64,000 nucleotides of DNA from Flavitalea plasmicola (GTDB lineage Bacteria; Bacteroidota; Bacteroidia; Chitinophagales; Chitinophagaceae), in the NCBI RefSeq assembly GCF_030546645.1, contig NZ_JAUOTO010000003.1, forward strand, positions 898,956 through 962,955. The letters are read 5' to 3'. The position numbers were made by a program, and so were the translations under genes. Positions within the stretch are counted from its first letter, which is position 1; each line of letters begins with the position of its first letter. A model generated the notes under the pieces. The model was not told where the DNA came from. It did no database searches and saw only the letters and a program-made list of their open reading frames with translations. This document shows positions 26,609 through 37,300 of the stretch, one piece after another.

Positions 26609-27424
26609 TTATTTATTGGGGGATGCCAGAAGGGCTGAAGTATTATCTATATTAAAAACTGATGGCGGATTGCCGGTAAATGATTTGAAATCTCTGATGA
26701 AGTGTGACTGATCAGCATAACCACAATCATAGGCAATAGACGTAAGAGATGATCCTCCTTTTCCTATTAATAAAAGACTGTTTTGAAAACGGTTTATTTT
26801 ACTGTATAATTTAGGAGTGATACCGGTGTGCAGTAAAAAAATTTTCTGAAGATATCTGGATGTAATGCCATAACGAGAAGCTACATTACTGATATTGTCA
26901 AAAAAATCTTCTTTTTTTAGCTCACTCATTACAGCCTGAACAAGCTCCAATTTATCAAGCTTCTTTTCAAATAGAGAAAGCCTTTTTAGCAAAAAGGTCT
27001 CGACCAGGGCAATTCGTTGATGGGCAGATCCGGCATCCACTAATTTTCTATGGAGTTCTTGCACCGGCTGCCCTATAACACCCGTAAGGTCAGTAACGCT
27101 GTCATTGAACAAACTAATATCTTCATTCAGAAATGCTGAAGCTGCATGAGGATAAAAGCGTATTCCAAACATCCGGTTTTTGCCCGGTGTTCTGAAAGCT
27201 AAAGGCTTAATAATTTGCCCCCACAGCTCAACACCGGGCGTTGAGACAAACTGATTGTTTATGTTGATTTCCCATTGTACGCCTTCCAGGTTAAACATCA
27301 TTTCGACGCAGCCCGTTGCAAAGGCCTTGTCTTCTATAACTATATTAGAACCAGATACATATATATAATAACATTTTATGTATTTAGATAACGCTTTGGA
27401 AGGTATGTATTCCTGGTATTGCAA
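26609..27424 (-). CDS. AraC-family transcriptional regulator
   Basis: A 271-residue regulator. The N-terminal domain (YQEYIPSKALSKYIKCYYIY, GCVEMMFNLEG) is of the same DUF6597-like kind as in the neighbouring AraC gene. The C-terminal domain has YGITSRYLQKIFLLHTGITPKLY and SIAYDCGYADQSHFIRDFKSFTGNPPSVF. The start at 27424 fits the family. It is upstream of, and in the same direction as, the other accessory genes. Targets are unknown. Confidence 0.9.
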   Translation of the reverse strand: MQYQEYIPSKALSKYIKCYYIYVSGSNIVIEDKAFATGCVEMMFNLEGVQWEININNQFVSTPGVELWGQIIKPLAFRTPGKNRMFGIRFYPHAASAFLNEDISLFNDSVTDLTGVIGQPVQELHRKLVDAGSAHQRIALVETFLLKRLSLFEKKLDKLELVQAVMSELKKEDFFDNISNVASRYGITSRYLQKIFLLHTGITPKLYSKINRFQNSLLLIGKGGSSLTSIAYDCGYADQSHFIRDFKSFTGNPPSVFNIDNTSALLASPNK

Positions 27425-27567
27425 AATATGAACTATAATTACTTGTAAAACAAAATTACGGCATGATAACTATATGAAATTGTATATTTCGGAACTAGGT
27501 CCGGGTTCCGCAGGAATAAAAGACGGTATTCCTTCCTGGGCTATCTTCAGCGCTGTTCCATTTTATT

Positions 27568-27975
27568 TTACTGTTTTGGGAATTTTGATAGATCCATATA
27601 CACCACCTCCCAAAGGTTGCCATCAGGATCTTCAACGCTGCGTTGCAGCATAAAGCCATAATCCTTTGGCTCATTGGGTTCTTTACCACCTGCTGCAATT
27701 GCTTTTTCTACAAACTGGTTCACCTCCTGGTTGCTGTCAACAGACAGCGAGTTGATAACAGACGCCGTTTTTTTCGTGTCGGCAATTTCTTTTGAAGTAA
27801 ACATTTTGAACTTATCATGTGTCAGGAGCATTACAAAGATCTCTTCTGTAAGTACCATGCAGGCAGCAGTATTATCTGTAAACTGCGGATTGTTGGTGAA
27901 CCCGATTGCTGAATAAAAGTCCATTGACTTTTTAAGGTCTGCCACTGGCAGGTTAATGAAAATTTTCTTGCTCAT
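27568..27975 (-). CDS. VOC (glyoxalase/extradiol dioxygenase fold) protein
   Basis: A 135-residue protein of the vicinal oxygen chelate superfamily, PhnB/YdcJ-like small type. The start KIFINLPVADLKKSMDFYSAIGF is diagnostic, and the C-terminal VEDPDGNLWEVVYMD is the second beta-alpha unit with the usual metal-site glutamate. Substrate unknown; members include resistance proteins and lactone or glyoxal enzymes. It stands alone with AT-rich flanks. Confidence 0.9.
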   Translation of the reverse strand: MSKKIFINLPVADLKKSMDFYSAIGFTNNPQFTDNTAACMVLTEEIFVMLLTHDKFKMFTSKEIADTKKTASVINSLSVDSNQEVNQFVEKAIAAGGKEPNEPKDYGFMLQRSVEDPDGNLWEVVYMDLSKFPKQ

Positions 27976-28054
27976 ATTTTATTGGTTATTTTTCGTTTGC
28001 GATACAAAGATCGCCCATAAAACCCATGTTTTAAGGATGTATATGCGACATTTA

Positions 28055-28662
28055 GGGGGGGGATTCTGCCAATAAAGTCAAAATTATTCGGTGCGGAGAC
28101 TTTTGACGGGATTCATCAACGCCGCGCGCACCGCCTGGTAGCTGACCGTCGCCAGTGTGACGAGCAGCAAACCTACGCCGGCGACCACAAAGATCCATGC
28201 GGATAAGGAGGTATGAAGCGTATAGTTCTGCGTTGTTCAGCGACGAAGGAGGCGAGACCGAAGAGGCCGAGACAGGAAATAAGGATGGCCAGACCTGAGA
28301 ACACCGTTGCGAGATTACCAATCCGCGACTCCGTATTAAACTTCTTTTGAAATTCCTCATCAGTGAAAGAATAGATAAAGGGGCTGGCCGGGTTAACTGT
28401 TTGAAGACGGGTTCCGGGAGATATTTGGCGACGGGCTCATCCAGGCCGATGATCCCTTCCTGGACCAACAACATCATAAGGTAGGCGGTGAACGTCTTTG
28501 AGATGGAGCCGATCCGGCAAACGGTGCCGACACCGGCTTCGGTCCCTTTCTCATTGTCGGTCTTCCCCAAAGCCCTGGGCCTGGCAATCTCATTTCCTAT
28601 GAAAACCAGAAAGGCAATAATAACAAGCCGATAATAGCATATAAAAAGGTTGTCCTGTTCAT
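28055..28662 (-). pseudogene. Mosaic remnant: serine hydrolase fused to FtsX-type permease end
   Basis: Read from 28662, a signal peptide (MNRTTFLYAIIGLLLLPF) meets a stop. Beyond it lies GKTDNEKGTE followed by CRIGSISKTFTAYLMMLL and GLDEPVAKYLPEP, the catalytic SxxK region of a beta-lactamase-type serine hydrolase. After FKQLT the reading passes, with a frame change, into NPASPFIYSFTDEEFQKKF and LAILISCLGLFGLASFVAEQR, the C-terminal part of a MacB-like permease. It then jumps again to YTLHTSLSAWIFVVAG and ends AALMNPVKSLRTE. The segment between AEQR and YTLH is missing. At least two deletions have joined parts of two unrelated genes. Confidence 0.8.
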
Positions 28663-28667
28663 AATTG

Positions 28668-29384
28668 TCACCAGATAAAAGTGCTATTGCTGGAATTTGT
28701 CCAGTTTCTTAGAACGGTTTGTACAGCTATCCTTCCGTTATGTTTTGCCGTCGCTGCCAGGGACACTAATTTTTCCTTGATGGGCTCGTGCCGATAAAAG
28801 CCCATTATCCGGATAGCCCGTTCCTGAATGTACATATTTTCATGATCGAGGAAGGGATACAACAAGCTGATATCTTGTAGTGGTGTTAATGCCATTATAC
28901 TGAACGCTAGTTGAATGCTGATTTGTTCATCCTGTTCAATAGCAAATTCTTCCGCTAATTTTGCAATGATGACCTGCTCTCTTTCAGTTGAAATTAACCT
29001 TTTAGCTGAAGGATAATCGAATGCTTCATCTGGGAAATTTCTAATCTCCCAACTCCCTGTATATGAATTAATAGCTTTAACCAGACTCGTTATATTTGAA
29101 AACCGTGGTGTTAAGTCTGTTTCTTCATGATCATAATTACAAATAAACCCTTTCAGAGGACCATTCTTATATACACAGATGTAATTGGAATGGCTGTCCG
29201 TAAGAATTGGAATAATTTGCGCAAGGTCCCGGGACTGACTAAAAAGATCAATCATTTGCCTGAATTCATCCTCTGCAACCATTTCAAATCCATCTCTGGG
29301 GCGAAGACTGGCAAGATAATTTAGGTCCTCCAGATCAAAGTGTAATTCAGACAAGTAAGTGGTTAAAAATGAAAAGGCCATCAA
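28668..29384 (-). CDS. HEAT-like protein with possible SUKH-type N-terminal domain
   Basis: A 238-residue cytoplasmic protein. The N-terminal part (DLNYLASLRPRDGFEMV, PILTDSHSNYICVYKNGPLKGFI) resembles SMI1/KNR4 (SUKH) domains, which often serve as immunity proteins against contact-dependent toxins. The C-terminal half (ISIQLAFSIMALTPLQDI, YIQERAIRIMGFYR) looks like HEAT repeats. No toxin gene is seen nearby, so an immunity role is only a possibility. Its stop lies just upstream of the mosaic remnant. Confidence 0.7.
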   Translation of the reverse strand: MMAFSFLTTYLSELHFDLEDLNYLASLRPRDGFEMVAEDEFRQMIDLFSQSRDLAQIIPILTDSHSNYICVYKNGPLKGFICNYDHEETDLTPRFSNITSLVKAINSYTGSWEIRNFPDEAFDYPSAKRLISTEREQVIIAKLAEEFAIEQDEQISIQLAFSIMALTPLQDISLLYPFLDHENMYIQERAIRIMGFYRHEPIKEKLVSLAATAKHNGRIAVQTVLRNWTNSSNSTFIW

Positions 29385-29395
29385 TATAAAATCTT

Positions 29396-29854
29396 TTAAT
29401 TGTGACTAATAGCAGGCAATTGCCATATCCTTGCATCCACAGAATACCTGCCTGCTCCTGACAAGGACAGGGATAGGGACATTCCGATCGCCAATAAAAA
29501 GTATTCGGCGCCTTCCGTCTTTTGCACCCCAAACCAGTTCATAAAAAAATATTGAGTGAATGTTGTTAAGATGATCCCGGTCATTACAATGCAGATGGCG
29601 ATGCTCCAGAGCCTGGTGGCATATCCCAGCAGAAGGGCGATAGGACCAAGAAATTCGATCACAATAACGAGGAACCCCAAAATCCAGGGAATGCCGGTGG
29701 TGTTCTTGAAATAGTCCATGGTCCCCGCAAATCCATATCCCCCGAACCATCCGAAAAGTTTCTGCGCTCCATGGGGGAAAAGGACGATGGCCAAAAAGAT
29801 TCTGAGGAACAGCGGCGCAATACTGTCATTCGTTTTGAAGATTAGCTGTTTCAT
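29396..29854 (-). CDS. DoxX-family membrane protein
   Basis: About 152 residues from the ATG at 29854. Four hydrophobic helices and the family pieces LRIFLAIVLFPHGAQKLFGWFGGYGF, FLVIVIEFLGPIALLLG and GAEYFLLAIGMSLSLSLSGAGRYSVDA identify DoxX. Members are linked to quinone or thiol redox functions in the inner membrane, though the exact role varies. The gene lies downstream of a Crp/Fnr regulator in the same direction, with a perfect palindrome at 29928-29941 between them, which suggests control by that regulator. Confidence 0.93.
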   Translation of the reverse strand: MKQLIFKTNDSIAPLFLRIFLAIVLFPHGAQKLFGWFGGYGFAGTMDYFKNTTGIPWILGFLVIVIEFLGPIALLLGYATRLWSIAICIVMTGIILTTFTQYFFMNWFGVQKTEGAEYFLLAIGMSLSLSLSGAGRYSVDARIWQLPAISHN

Positions 29855-29927
29855 TGAAATTATCATTTGACTGCAAATGTCCGGCGTCCGGCAGGTATTG
29901 TCCAATCACATGGGGTACATTATTTCG

Positions 29928-29941
29928 TTACCATATGGTAA
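29928..29941. promoter_or_regulatory. Palindrome TTACCATATGGTAA, candidate Crp/Fnr operator
   Basis: A perfect 14-base palindrome that abuts the stop of the Crp/Fnr gene and lies 73 bases before the doxX start on the minus strand. Its 5-4-5 layout (TTACC-ATAT-GGTAA) is that of Fnr-type sites, and a sister site lies at 55270-55285. Confidence 0.6.
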
Positions 29942-30526
29942 TTAGCTAGCCAACTGCCTACGGATCCGGCTGAGGCTTTGGGGTGTAATACCCAGGAAGG
30001 AGGCTATCAGATGATTAGGAACCCTGGCCTCGATATGCGGATATTTTTCCCGGAAATCCCGGTACCGCTCCGTAGCAGGCTTACTGAGGCCCGAACTGGT
30101 TCTTTGTGCAAAGGAGATATAGGCGTTCTGGAAAAGAATACGGAAATACTGGTTCATTTTTGGGACCCGCGTATAAAGGAGATCCAGATCAGGCTTTGAT
30201 ATTTGTAAGACTTCCGTTTCTTCCAGGCAATCCACATTGTACTGCGAAGGTACGTCGCATAAAAAGCTGTACAAATCCCCTACCCACCAGTTTTCAGGGC
30301 CGAAGAACAAGACGTGTTCCCGCCCTTTTTCGTCTACTTCGTAGGTTCTGGTGAGGCCACTACAAATAAAAGTTTCATGCCTGGCTATGTCGCCCTGCTG
30401 CAAAATGTATTGATTCCTGCGAAATTTTTTATGAGTAAACAAGGATTGAACTACCGTTGTTTCTTCTCGGGAAAAAGAAATACCATAACCGGCAAAATTC
30501 CGGAATAGCTGGTCATATGAATTCAT
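29942..30526 (-). CDS. Crp/Fnr-family transcriptional regulator
   Basis: About 194 residues from the ATG at 30526 (MNSYDQLFRNFAGYG). The cyclic-nucleotide-binding-like domain has KKFRRNQYILQQGDIARHETFI, and the C-terminal helix-turn-helix reads HLIASFLGITPQSLSRIRRQ, the short form common in Bacteroidota. No cysteine cluster for an iron-sulfur centre is seen. Likely target: the doxX gene immediately downstream through the palindrome that abuts its own stop codon. Confidence 0.92.
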   Translation of the reverse strand: MNSYDQLFRNFAGYGISFSREETTVVQSLFTHKKFRRNQYILQQGDIARHETFICSGLTRTYEVDEKGREHVLFFGPENWWVGDLYSFLCDVPSQYNVDCLEETEVLQISKPDLDLLYTRVPKMNQYFRILFQNAYISFAQRTSSGLSKPATERYRDFREKYPHIEARVPNHLIASFLGITPQSLSRIRRQLAS

Positions 30527-30665
30527 AAGCTTACAAATTCTATCAAGATGGAGGATGCTCAATATTAGTTCGCATAAGAACAAATTCGTGTGTAAAAATA
30601 TTGGAAAATATACACATTCTCACACACTTTTTAACCCCATCTTGCATTTGCTGTCCCTGCAGCGG

Positions 30666-32192
30666 TTATTTTTGTTTCAACGTTACCTTTATTTGCGTAA
30701 ACGAATGCGGAAGGAAAGTATACTCAAGTTCATTGTTTTTGATTTCAACATATTTCTTTTCAGGTGCATATTCCTTCTGTTTATCAAATGAGAACGCTTC
30801 CTGCAGTTCTTTGGTGGTAATGACGCTGATCTCGCCTTTTCCCGTAAACATTCCCGAAGTATTTGTAACATCGGTTGTAATGGCTTTATCCTTATGCCTG
30901 TTCACAACATTGATAAATACTGTATTGGTTTGCCTGGAATAGGTAGCGCTTACGTCCAGGTAAGGGATTCCTTTGTATTTTTCTGTACTAAAAGTGTCGC
31001 AGGACACATAAGTGTCTATTGCAGTTCCAAGGCAATTATTGGAGTATGCTTTAAAAATATAGAACAGCGGTGATTTATATGTTCCCTTTTGGGGGTCGCT
31101 GGACAACAACGATGTAAGCAAGGTGAAATTGGACATTTTTACAACATCGGCATGCCTTATAAAGGAATTGAAGGATTGCGCCACTGGCAAAACGCTCATA
31201 AAATTCCGCCCAAATGCGCCCCACTCGTCTACTGAAAGATAAATAGGATTTTTATATCCCTGCGTTTTGGATACTGCTTCAATTTCTCCGGCGGTAATTT
31301 TAATTCTGTCATCAAATATTTTCGCTCCCCCTCCCATATGTGTGTAATAATCCGGAGAACTTTCCCAGTAGCTGTGTATGGATAAATATTTTATTTTATC
31401 TCCTATCCCGGTCAATATTTTGCGATTCCAATTGTCCCAGTCATTCTGGCTGTACCATGAAGAACCACAACCTACCAGCTCGATACTATTATCAACTGCT
31501 TGCATTGCTTTGGCCGCCTCCCTCGCTACTTCCACGTAATCGTCTGCATTTTTATGACCCAATTCCCAGGGCTTTCCGTCTACTTCATTTCCAAGATCCC
31601 AGATTTTAACCTTGTATGGTGCCGGATGACCATTTTTTGAACGCAGGTCTGAATAGTATGTTCCCTTGGGATAATTGCAATATTCCAGCCAATATACGGC
31701 ATCCTGTATGTTCCCCAATCCAAGATTCACTGCCACCACATTCTCCGTATTCATAGATTTGTTTAACGCAAACCATTCATCTGTTCCCACCTGGTTGCTG
31801 TCAATACCACCCCAGGCCATGTTGATACGTGCCGGACGTTTTTCTTTCGGTCCAATACCATCCTGCCAGTTATAGCCCATTAAAAAATTTCCACCTGGCC
31901 ATCTGATATTGGTAACTTTTAATTCTTTCATTGCATCAATATAATCTTTCCTGAAACCATTTTCGTCGGCCAGCGGGGAAGCCGGATCATACAGCGTTCC
32001 ATAGAGTGTATTTAGCCTGGGCGAGTCGGGTAATCCCCTTCTTCCGCTAATCTGAATGGGCTCCATAAACACCCCATAAATTTTAGGATCAATTTCACCA
32101 ATGCTCCTCTCGGCATCGATTTTTATTTTTGCATTTTGTGCGTTAACAAACCATGGGAAAACCATAAATAAGGCAAGCGATATTTTTTTCAT
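30666..32192 (-). CDS. GH51 alpha-L-arabinofuranosidase, exported
   Basis: A 508-residue glycoside hydrolase with a signal peptide ending in FVNAQ. The catalytic residues are visible: acid/base E203 in WDLGNEVDG and nucleophile E323 in YLSVDEWGAF. RWPGGNFLMGYNWQDGIGPKEKRP is typical of the (beta/alpha)8 barrel of GH51, and a C-terminal beta-sandwich follows. It removes arabinofuranose side groups from arabinan or arabinoxylan in the periplasm or at the surface. The SMP-30 gene lies 51 bases upstream on the same strand, so the two may be cotranscribed. Confidence 0.95.
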   Translation of the reverse strand: MKKISLALFMVFPWFVNAQNAKIKIDAERSIGEIDPKIYGVFMEPIQISGRRGLPDSPRLNTLYGTLYDPASPLADENGFRKDYIDAMKELKVTNIRWPGGNFLMGYNWQDGIGPKEKRPARINMAWGGIDSNQVGTDEWFALNKSMNTENVVAVNLGLGNIQDAVYWLEYCNYPKGTYYSDLRSKNGHPAPYKVKIWDLGNEVDGKPWELGHKNADDYVEVAREAAKAMQAVDNSIELVGCGSSWYSQNDWDNWNRKILTGIGDKIKYLSIHSYWESSPDYYTHMGGGAKIFDDRIKITAGEIEAVSKTQGYKNPIYLSVDEWGAFGRNFMSVLPVAQSFNSFIRHADVVKMSNFTLLTSLLSSDPQKGTYKSPLFYIFKAYSNNCLGTAIDTYVSCDTFSTEKYKGIPYLDVSATYSRQTNTVFINVVNRHKDKAITTDVTNTSGMFTGKGEISVITTKELQEAFSFDKQKEYAPEKKYVEIKNNELEYTFLPHSFTQIKVTLKQK

Positions 32193-32243
32193 ACGAAAGA
32201 ATGATTTTTTTCAACGGTTGGTTTAATAGTACAGGCAAGGATC

Positions 32244-33293
32244 CTAAAATTTTTCAACACCTTTTACATTCATCTTTATCGAAGTTATCCTGTCTGTTGG
32301 CCCTGTCATGAAGAGCAATTTGTTATTTTCCCCTGCAAAAACGTTATTGCTGCCACCACCGGTATTAATGGTAAGGATATTATTGCCTTTGGGATCAAAG
32401 ACATTCACTCCTACCCCGCCACTGACGTAAATATTTCCCAGTTCATCCATCGACATACCATCGCAGAAGTTTACATTATTAACAAACGGCTTTATATTGG
32501 AGAGTGTCCCGTCGGCTTTAATATCAAAAACCTGAATTTTTCCTGTGCCATCATAAGTCCAATTGTTCACATACAACTTCTTACCATCAGGCGTTCCAAC
32601 AATGCCGTTTGGCCAGGTATCGGCATTCCATCCCGGCATGGTAGTTACCCTAACCAAATGGTGACTGCCTGGAGCCAGGTAATACACATGGCCGCCTTTG
32701 CCGGTTGCAGCCTGTTCTGAGTGCGTTGGTTCCCAATTTTGTTTGCGTGGATCAGATGCGTCCCAATAATCTCTTGGAAATATGGGGTCGGTAATATAGA
32801 TGCCACCGGTACAAGGGTTTATCCATACATCATTCGGCCCATTCAATAGCTTGCCATTGTAATTGTTCACCAGTACGGTATGGCTGCCATCAGGGCGTAT
32901 TTTCCATAGTTCCCCGTGCATATCGGCACAAGCAATGAGATTGCCCTCTCTGTCAAATTCCATTCCATTGGAGCGACCGGTACCCTGTAAAAATAAAGTT
33001 ACTTTACCGGATTCCGCGTGCCATTTGTAAATTCTATCATTTGGCTGATCGGTAAAAAATACATTCCCGTGCTTATCGACTGCAGGACCCTCTGTGAAGC
33101 CAAAGCCCTTTTGAATGGTGTCTACCGTTCCATTTGTAAGACTTTTACACTTTCTATTGTCCAATCCATCCCCCCCATGGCGTGCAAGAAATTCAGCAGA
33201 TGTTTCCTGGTCAAAATTCCTCAAATTTTTTTGACAGGAATAATATCCAAAGGAGCAAATTACTCCTAAGAGAAGGTAAAATTTTGTTCTCAT
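32244..33293 (-). CDS. SMP-30/gluconolactonase-like lipoprotein
   Basis: About 349 residues from the ATG at 33293, giving a lipoprotein signal ending in FGYYSC. The six-bladed propeller of the SMP-30/LRE family is indicated by GFGFTEGPAVDKHGNVFFTDQPNDRIYKW, GRSNGMEFDREGNLIACAD, LNGPNDVWINPCTGGIYITDP and CDGMSMDELGNIYVSGG. Such calcium-dependent enzymes open sugar lactones. With GH51 and the SusCD pair it fits arabinose or aldonolactone handling. It is the first gene of the minus-strand pair. Confidence 0.92.
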   Translation of the reverse strand: MRTKFYLLLGVICSFGYYSCQKNLRNFDQETSAEFLARHGGDGLDNRKCKSLTNGTVDTIQKGFGFTEGPAVDKHGNVFFTDQPNDRIYKWHAESGKVTLFLQGTGRSNGMEFDREGNLIACADMHGELWKIRPDGSHTVLVNNYNGKLLNGPNDVWINPCTGGIYITDPIFPRDYWDASDPRKQNWEPTHSEQAATGKGGHVYYLAPGSHHLVRVTTMPGWNADTWPNGIVGTPDGKKLYVNNWTYDGTGKIQVFDIKADGTLSNIKPFVNNVNFCDGMSMDELGNIYVSGGVGVNVFDPKGNNILTINTGGGSNNVFAGENNKLLFMTGPTDRITSIKMNVKGVEKF

Positions 33294-33459
33294 GACAAGC
33301 AATTTTAGGTTAAATATGGCGGTTCCGTAAGGGCAAATGCCTTTTCGGCCCTATACAAAGTAAAATGGATCCTGACAAAAAAACTTCCAATATTCCCCAA
33401 AGATGGATATTGAACAAATTTGTATGGAATGAAAATGCTCTCTGAACCCCAAAATAGGC

Positions 33460-33640
33460 TCAATAAAAATGTGAACCCAGGTTGCCGTTAATCTCATCGA
33501 TATATTCCAATGCTTGTTTGCTCAGCATGTCATGCCCGCCTTCAAAAATGATAAGCATGATATTTTTAGATTGCCTTCTATAACGATCAATCTTATCTCC
33601 TATTGGCGCTAACGTTGCATACCCACTCAATTGTTTTCAA
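33460..33640 (-). pseudogene. C-terminal remnant of an alpha/beta hydrolase
   Basis: About 60 residues can be read on the minus strand, ending at a stop at 33460-33462: KIDRYRRQSKNIMLIIFEGG, then HDMLSKQALEYIDEIN. This is the final strand and catalytic-histidine helix (FEGGHDML) of a dienelactone-hydrolase or prolyl-oligopeptidase-like esterase. Nothing recognisable remains upstream, where a stop closes the frame. It is a gene relic in the arabinose locus. Confidence 0.6.
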
Positions 33641-34370
33641 AGAATCGGCAGGAAAACTCCAGTAGTGTAGTTGAATAATTAATGGTTTACTATACAGCTA
33701 AGCAGTTTGTACAATGGAGACCGTCAACGTTATTCATAAGCATTTTGTAATTGAATGGTCCGAAGGAAGATATCCTTTGCATGTTGTCGCCGGTGTTTGC
33801 AATGGGTTGTAGTTTGTTGCAGTTGTTTTAATTATACATGCTTAATTTTTATTCTTTCTTCCGGGAAAATTTTTGAAGCCGGCTCCTATGCCGGGCCGGA
33901 CAAGCTTCTAATGCCACTCCCCTCCCCGACTCCAAAAACTATATAGCAGCGTGTTCAATAATTAACTTTGTTGCATTTTGGTAGTTTAATACGGTTCGCC
34001 AGCTTACTTTCAGTAATCAAAAAATATACTCAGACACTTTTGGATGGTTTAAGATCACAGGAAAGTTGAATGGTATCTATCACAGAAGGATCTTTTTTCA
34101 CGCTGCTATTGTACGCTCACACTGCCGGATTTAGAAAAACATTGTACGACTTTGAATAGAGTAGCTTGTACCCAGACGGTTTAAAACGTAAGTGGGCTAT
34201 CGATATATAGTTTTGACTAAAACGCGCCATATCTCTTCAACATAAAAACGATTGCGTATGTGACCTTTTTCAAAAACACCACAACAATAACATTGCTGGT
34301 TTTTAAACCAATTTTATCGATTGGACCTGGCTGCTTGCTTCAGGCCAGGTAATCATTGCCAAAATGAAAA
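33641..34370. other. Long intergenic stretch before susC
   Basis: No gene can be supported here. Near its end, ACCTGGC at 34325-34331 and GCCAGGT at 34344-34350 form a seven-base-pair hairpin with a 12-base loop, only 20 bases before the SusC start, in what is probably the leader. The rest may hold promoters for the divergent operons. Confidence 0.5.
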
Positions 34371-37300
34371 ATGCTTATGAGACAAAAAAAATTAAAATTT
34401 GACCTGAAAGCAGTGGTTGCAATAACGATTGTAATGCAACTGTGTTTAACTACTGCTTTTGCACAAACTACTATTAAGGGAACCGTTATTGATGCCGCTG
34501 GAAGACCATTGCCAGGTGTGAGTGTCACTCAACAGGGAAATAAAAGAGGTGCAGTCACCGATCTATCCGGAAACTATTCCCTGGTGCTAACTAATAATAG
34601 TTCGTTTATTATTTTTAGTAGTATAGGTTTTGAGACCAAATCAGAAGCTGTGAAAGGGCGTAATACGATTAGTATTACTTTAAATGCACAGAATAAAGAA
34701 ATGGATCAGGTGGTCGTAACCGCTTTGGGTATAAAAAAGGAATCAAGAAAACTGGGTTACGCGGCCTCTGCTGTAAAAGTCGATGAGATCACCCGGAATC
34801 GCACTACCAACGTGATGACCTCGTTGGAGGGTAAAATTGCCGGTTTGGAAATTGCTCCGCCAACTGCGGGGGCAGGCGCAAGCAACCGGATTCGTTTGCG
34901 GGGACAATCTGGATTTGCTGGCCAAACCAACTCGCCATTGATTGTAATTAACGGCTTGCCAATGGACCAGGGGGCACGCAGTGCCGAGGGTGGGTCTCCT
35001 GCCATAGACCAGGGCGACGACCTGCAACAGATCAACCAGGATGATATCGAGTCGATGACCGTGCTGAAAGGCGCGACAGCCGCGGCGCTCTACGGTTCAA
35101 GAGCTTCAAATGGTGCAATTATTATTACCACCAAAAGCGGCGCTAAAAATTCCAGGTTCGGTGTGGAGTTTACCTCCAGCTTTGCCGCTGACGAAATAAT
35201 GGATTTTACCCATTACCAAACCCAATACGGCACCGGCTCTAATGGTGTCCGCCCTGCCACACAGGCTAAGGCGCAATCAACCGGTAATCTGTCATGGGGC
35301 GAAAAATATGACGGCGTTCCTACTGTACAGTATGATGGTATTTTACGGCCTTATTCTCCTGATAAAAACCGCTTCAAGGAATTTTACAGGACAGGAACGA
35401 CGCTGGTGAATACGATAGCACTTTCCGGCGGTAACGCCTTAACTAGCTATCGTGTTTCTTTTTCAAACCAGGATGCTACTGGTATTTCCCCTGGTAATAG
35501 TTATCATAAAAAGATCTTTAACTTAGGACTCAACAGCAAAGTCACTGAAAAGCTGACGCTTCAGGCGAATATCAACTATACGCACGAGGAAAATAACAAT
35601 CCCCCGCTGGTTGGCGCTCAAGGTATAGGGTTTTCCAGCTTCCTTCACCGTATTCCATTGACTATTTCGATTGCGACGTTGAAGACCAGTGTTGTAGGCC
35701 CTGATGGCAGTTTGTATCCAACCAACCCCTTTAATGCCCTTTTGACTAACCCGTATTACCTCATTGGACGAATGTTCAATTACACCAAAAGAGATCGTTT
35801 GTTAGGTACAGTTTCCCTTAGATATGATTTCTTTAAGTGGTTGTACTTCCAGGGACGTGTAAATGCAGATTTCGGGTACAGTGCCAACGAATTTAATTTG
35901 CCCCATGGCGTAGGGGTTCCGCTACGTAATAGTAGCAACACTGGCTGGGTGGGGAATTACAGCGCTAACACGAATTACAACAAACAAATGAATATGGATT
36001 TTCTGTTAGGGACTACCCATAAAGTTGGCGATTTTACTATCGACGTAAGCTTTGGCGGTAATATGTATACAGTAAAAAATAACATTACTACCCAAAGTGT
36101 GACAGACTTTGTAGCGAAAGACATTTATAGCATTGGAAATGGTATCACCAAAAGCCAGGATTTCCGCATAAACAGATTTCAGGTAAACTCTTTATATGCT
36201 TTTGCGGATTTTGGTTACAGAAATTTCCTTTACCTGAATGTTACCGATCGTACTGACTTCTTTTCGGTGCTTACGCCGCCACGTTCGCTATTGGCTAATC
36301 CGAAAAACTCATTCAACTATCCATCTGTGAGCGCCAGCTTCATTTTCTCTGAATTGCTGCCCAAGATCAAATGGTTGAATTATGGTAAATTAAGAATGAG
36401 TTATGCAGATGTGGGTAATGTAAACGGTGTAAGCCCCTTTAGCAGCCAGCTGACGTACACCATCGATCAACAAATGTTCGGGACTTATCCCATCGCAACT
36501 ATTGCTAACACAAGTAATCCAAACCCGCATATAAAGCCCTACAGCGTTAGTGAAAAGGAAATTGGCCTGGAGTTAAGGACCTTAAGTAACCGCTTAAATT
36601 TTGATGTCGCCATTTACGACAAAAGGACCAATGATCAGATATTGCCGGTTGATTTATCACCTGCTTCCGGCTATAATAGCACAACGGTAAACATCGGAAA
36701 GCTGAAAAACACGGGCTTAGAGGTTGCGGTTGATGGAACACCTGTTAAGACGTCAAACTTTATCTGGAATATATCGGTAAACTCGGCCTACAATACATCA
36801 AAAGTGTTAGCATTAAATCCGGGGCAAACCCGTCAGGTGGTAGTTTTTTTTAATGGAACAGGAAACGAGTTTCTGGGCTCTTTAGTGTACGATGTTGGCA
36901 AAGAGATGAACCAATTGATAGCAAATACGTATCTCCGCAATAACAAGGGTCAGATAATGTTAAATAGCGCGGGAAGGCTTTTGCCTTCAGCCTCTCCGGT
37001 GAATTATGGTAGTGCAAACGCAAAAGTAATCGGTGGTATTGCAAACATTTTTCAATACAAGAACCTGAGCTTGTTAGTCAGTATTGATGGGAAATTTGGC
37101 GGAAAAGTGTTGTCGTCAACAGCACTAAACGGTTTAAGGTCAGGTATGAGTCAGAAATCTTTAGTAGGTCGTAATGGCGTTGTTTTTGATGGTGTGCTGC
37201 CTAATGGAAATCAGAATACAATATCAGTTAGTCCGCAGATTTTTTACGCTGATTATCGCACACAGCAAATAGGAGATCCATTTGTTTTCAGCAGCGATTT

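Noticed and set aside
19896..27975. Complete integrative element at tRNA-Pro
   Set aside because: No integrase, relaxase or transfer gene is seen. Only tRNA-tail repeats hint at past insertion.
28668..29384. Immunity protein of a toxin system
   Set aside because: The SUKH resemblance is weak and no toxin gene lies next to it.
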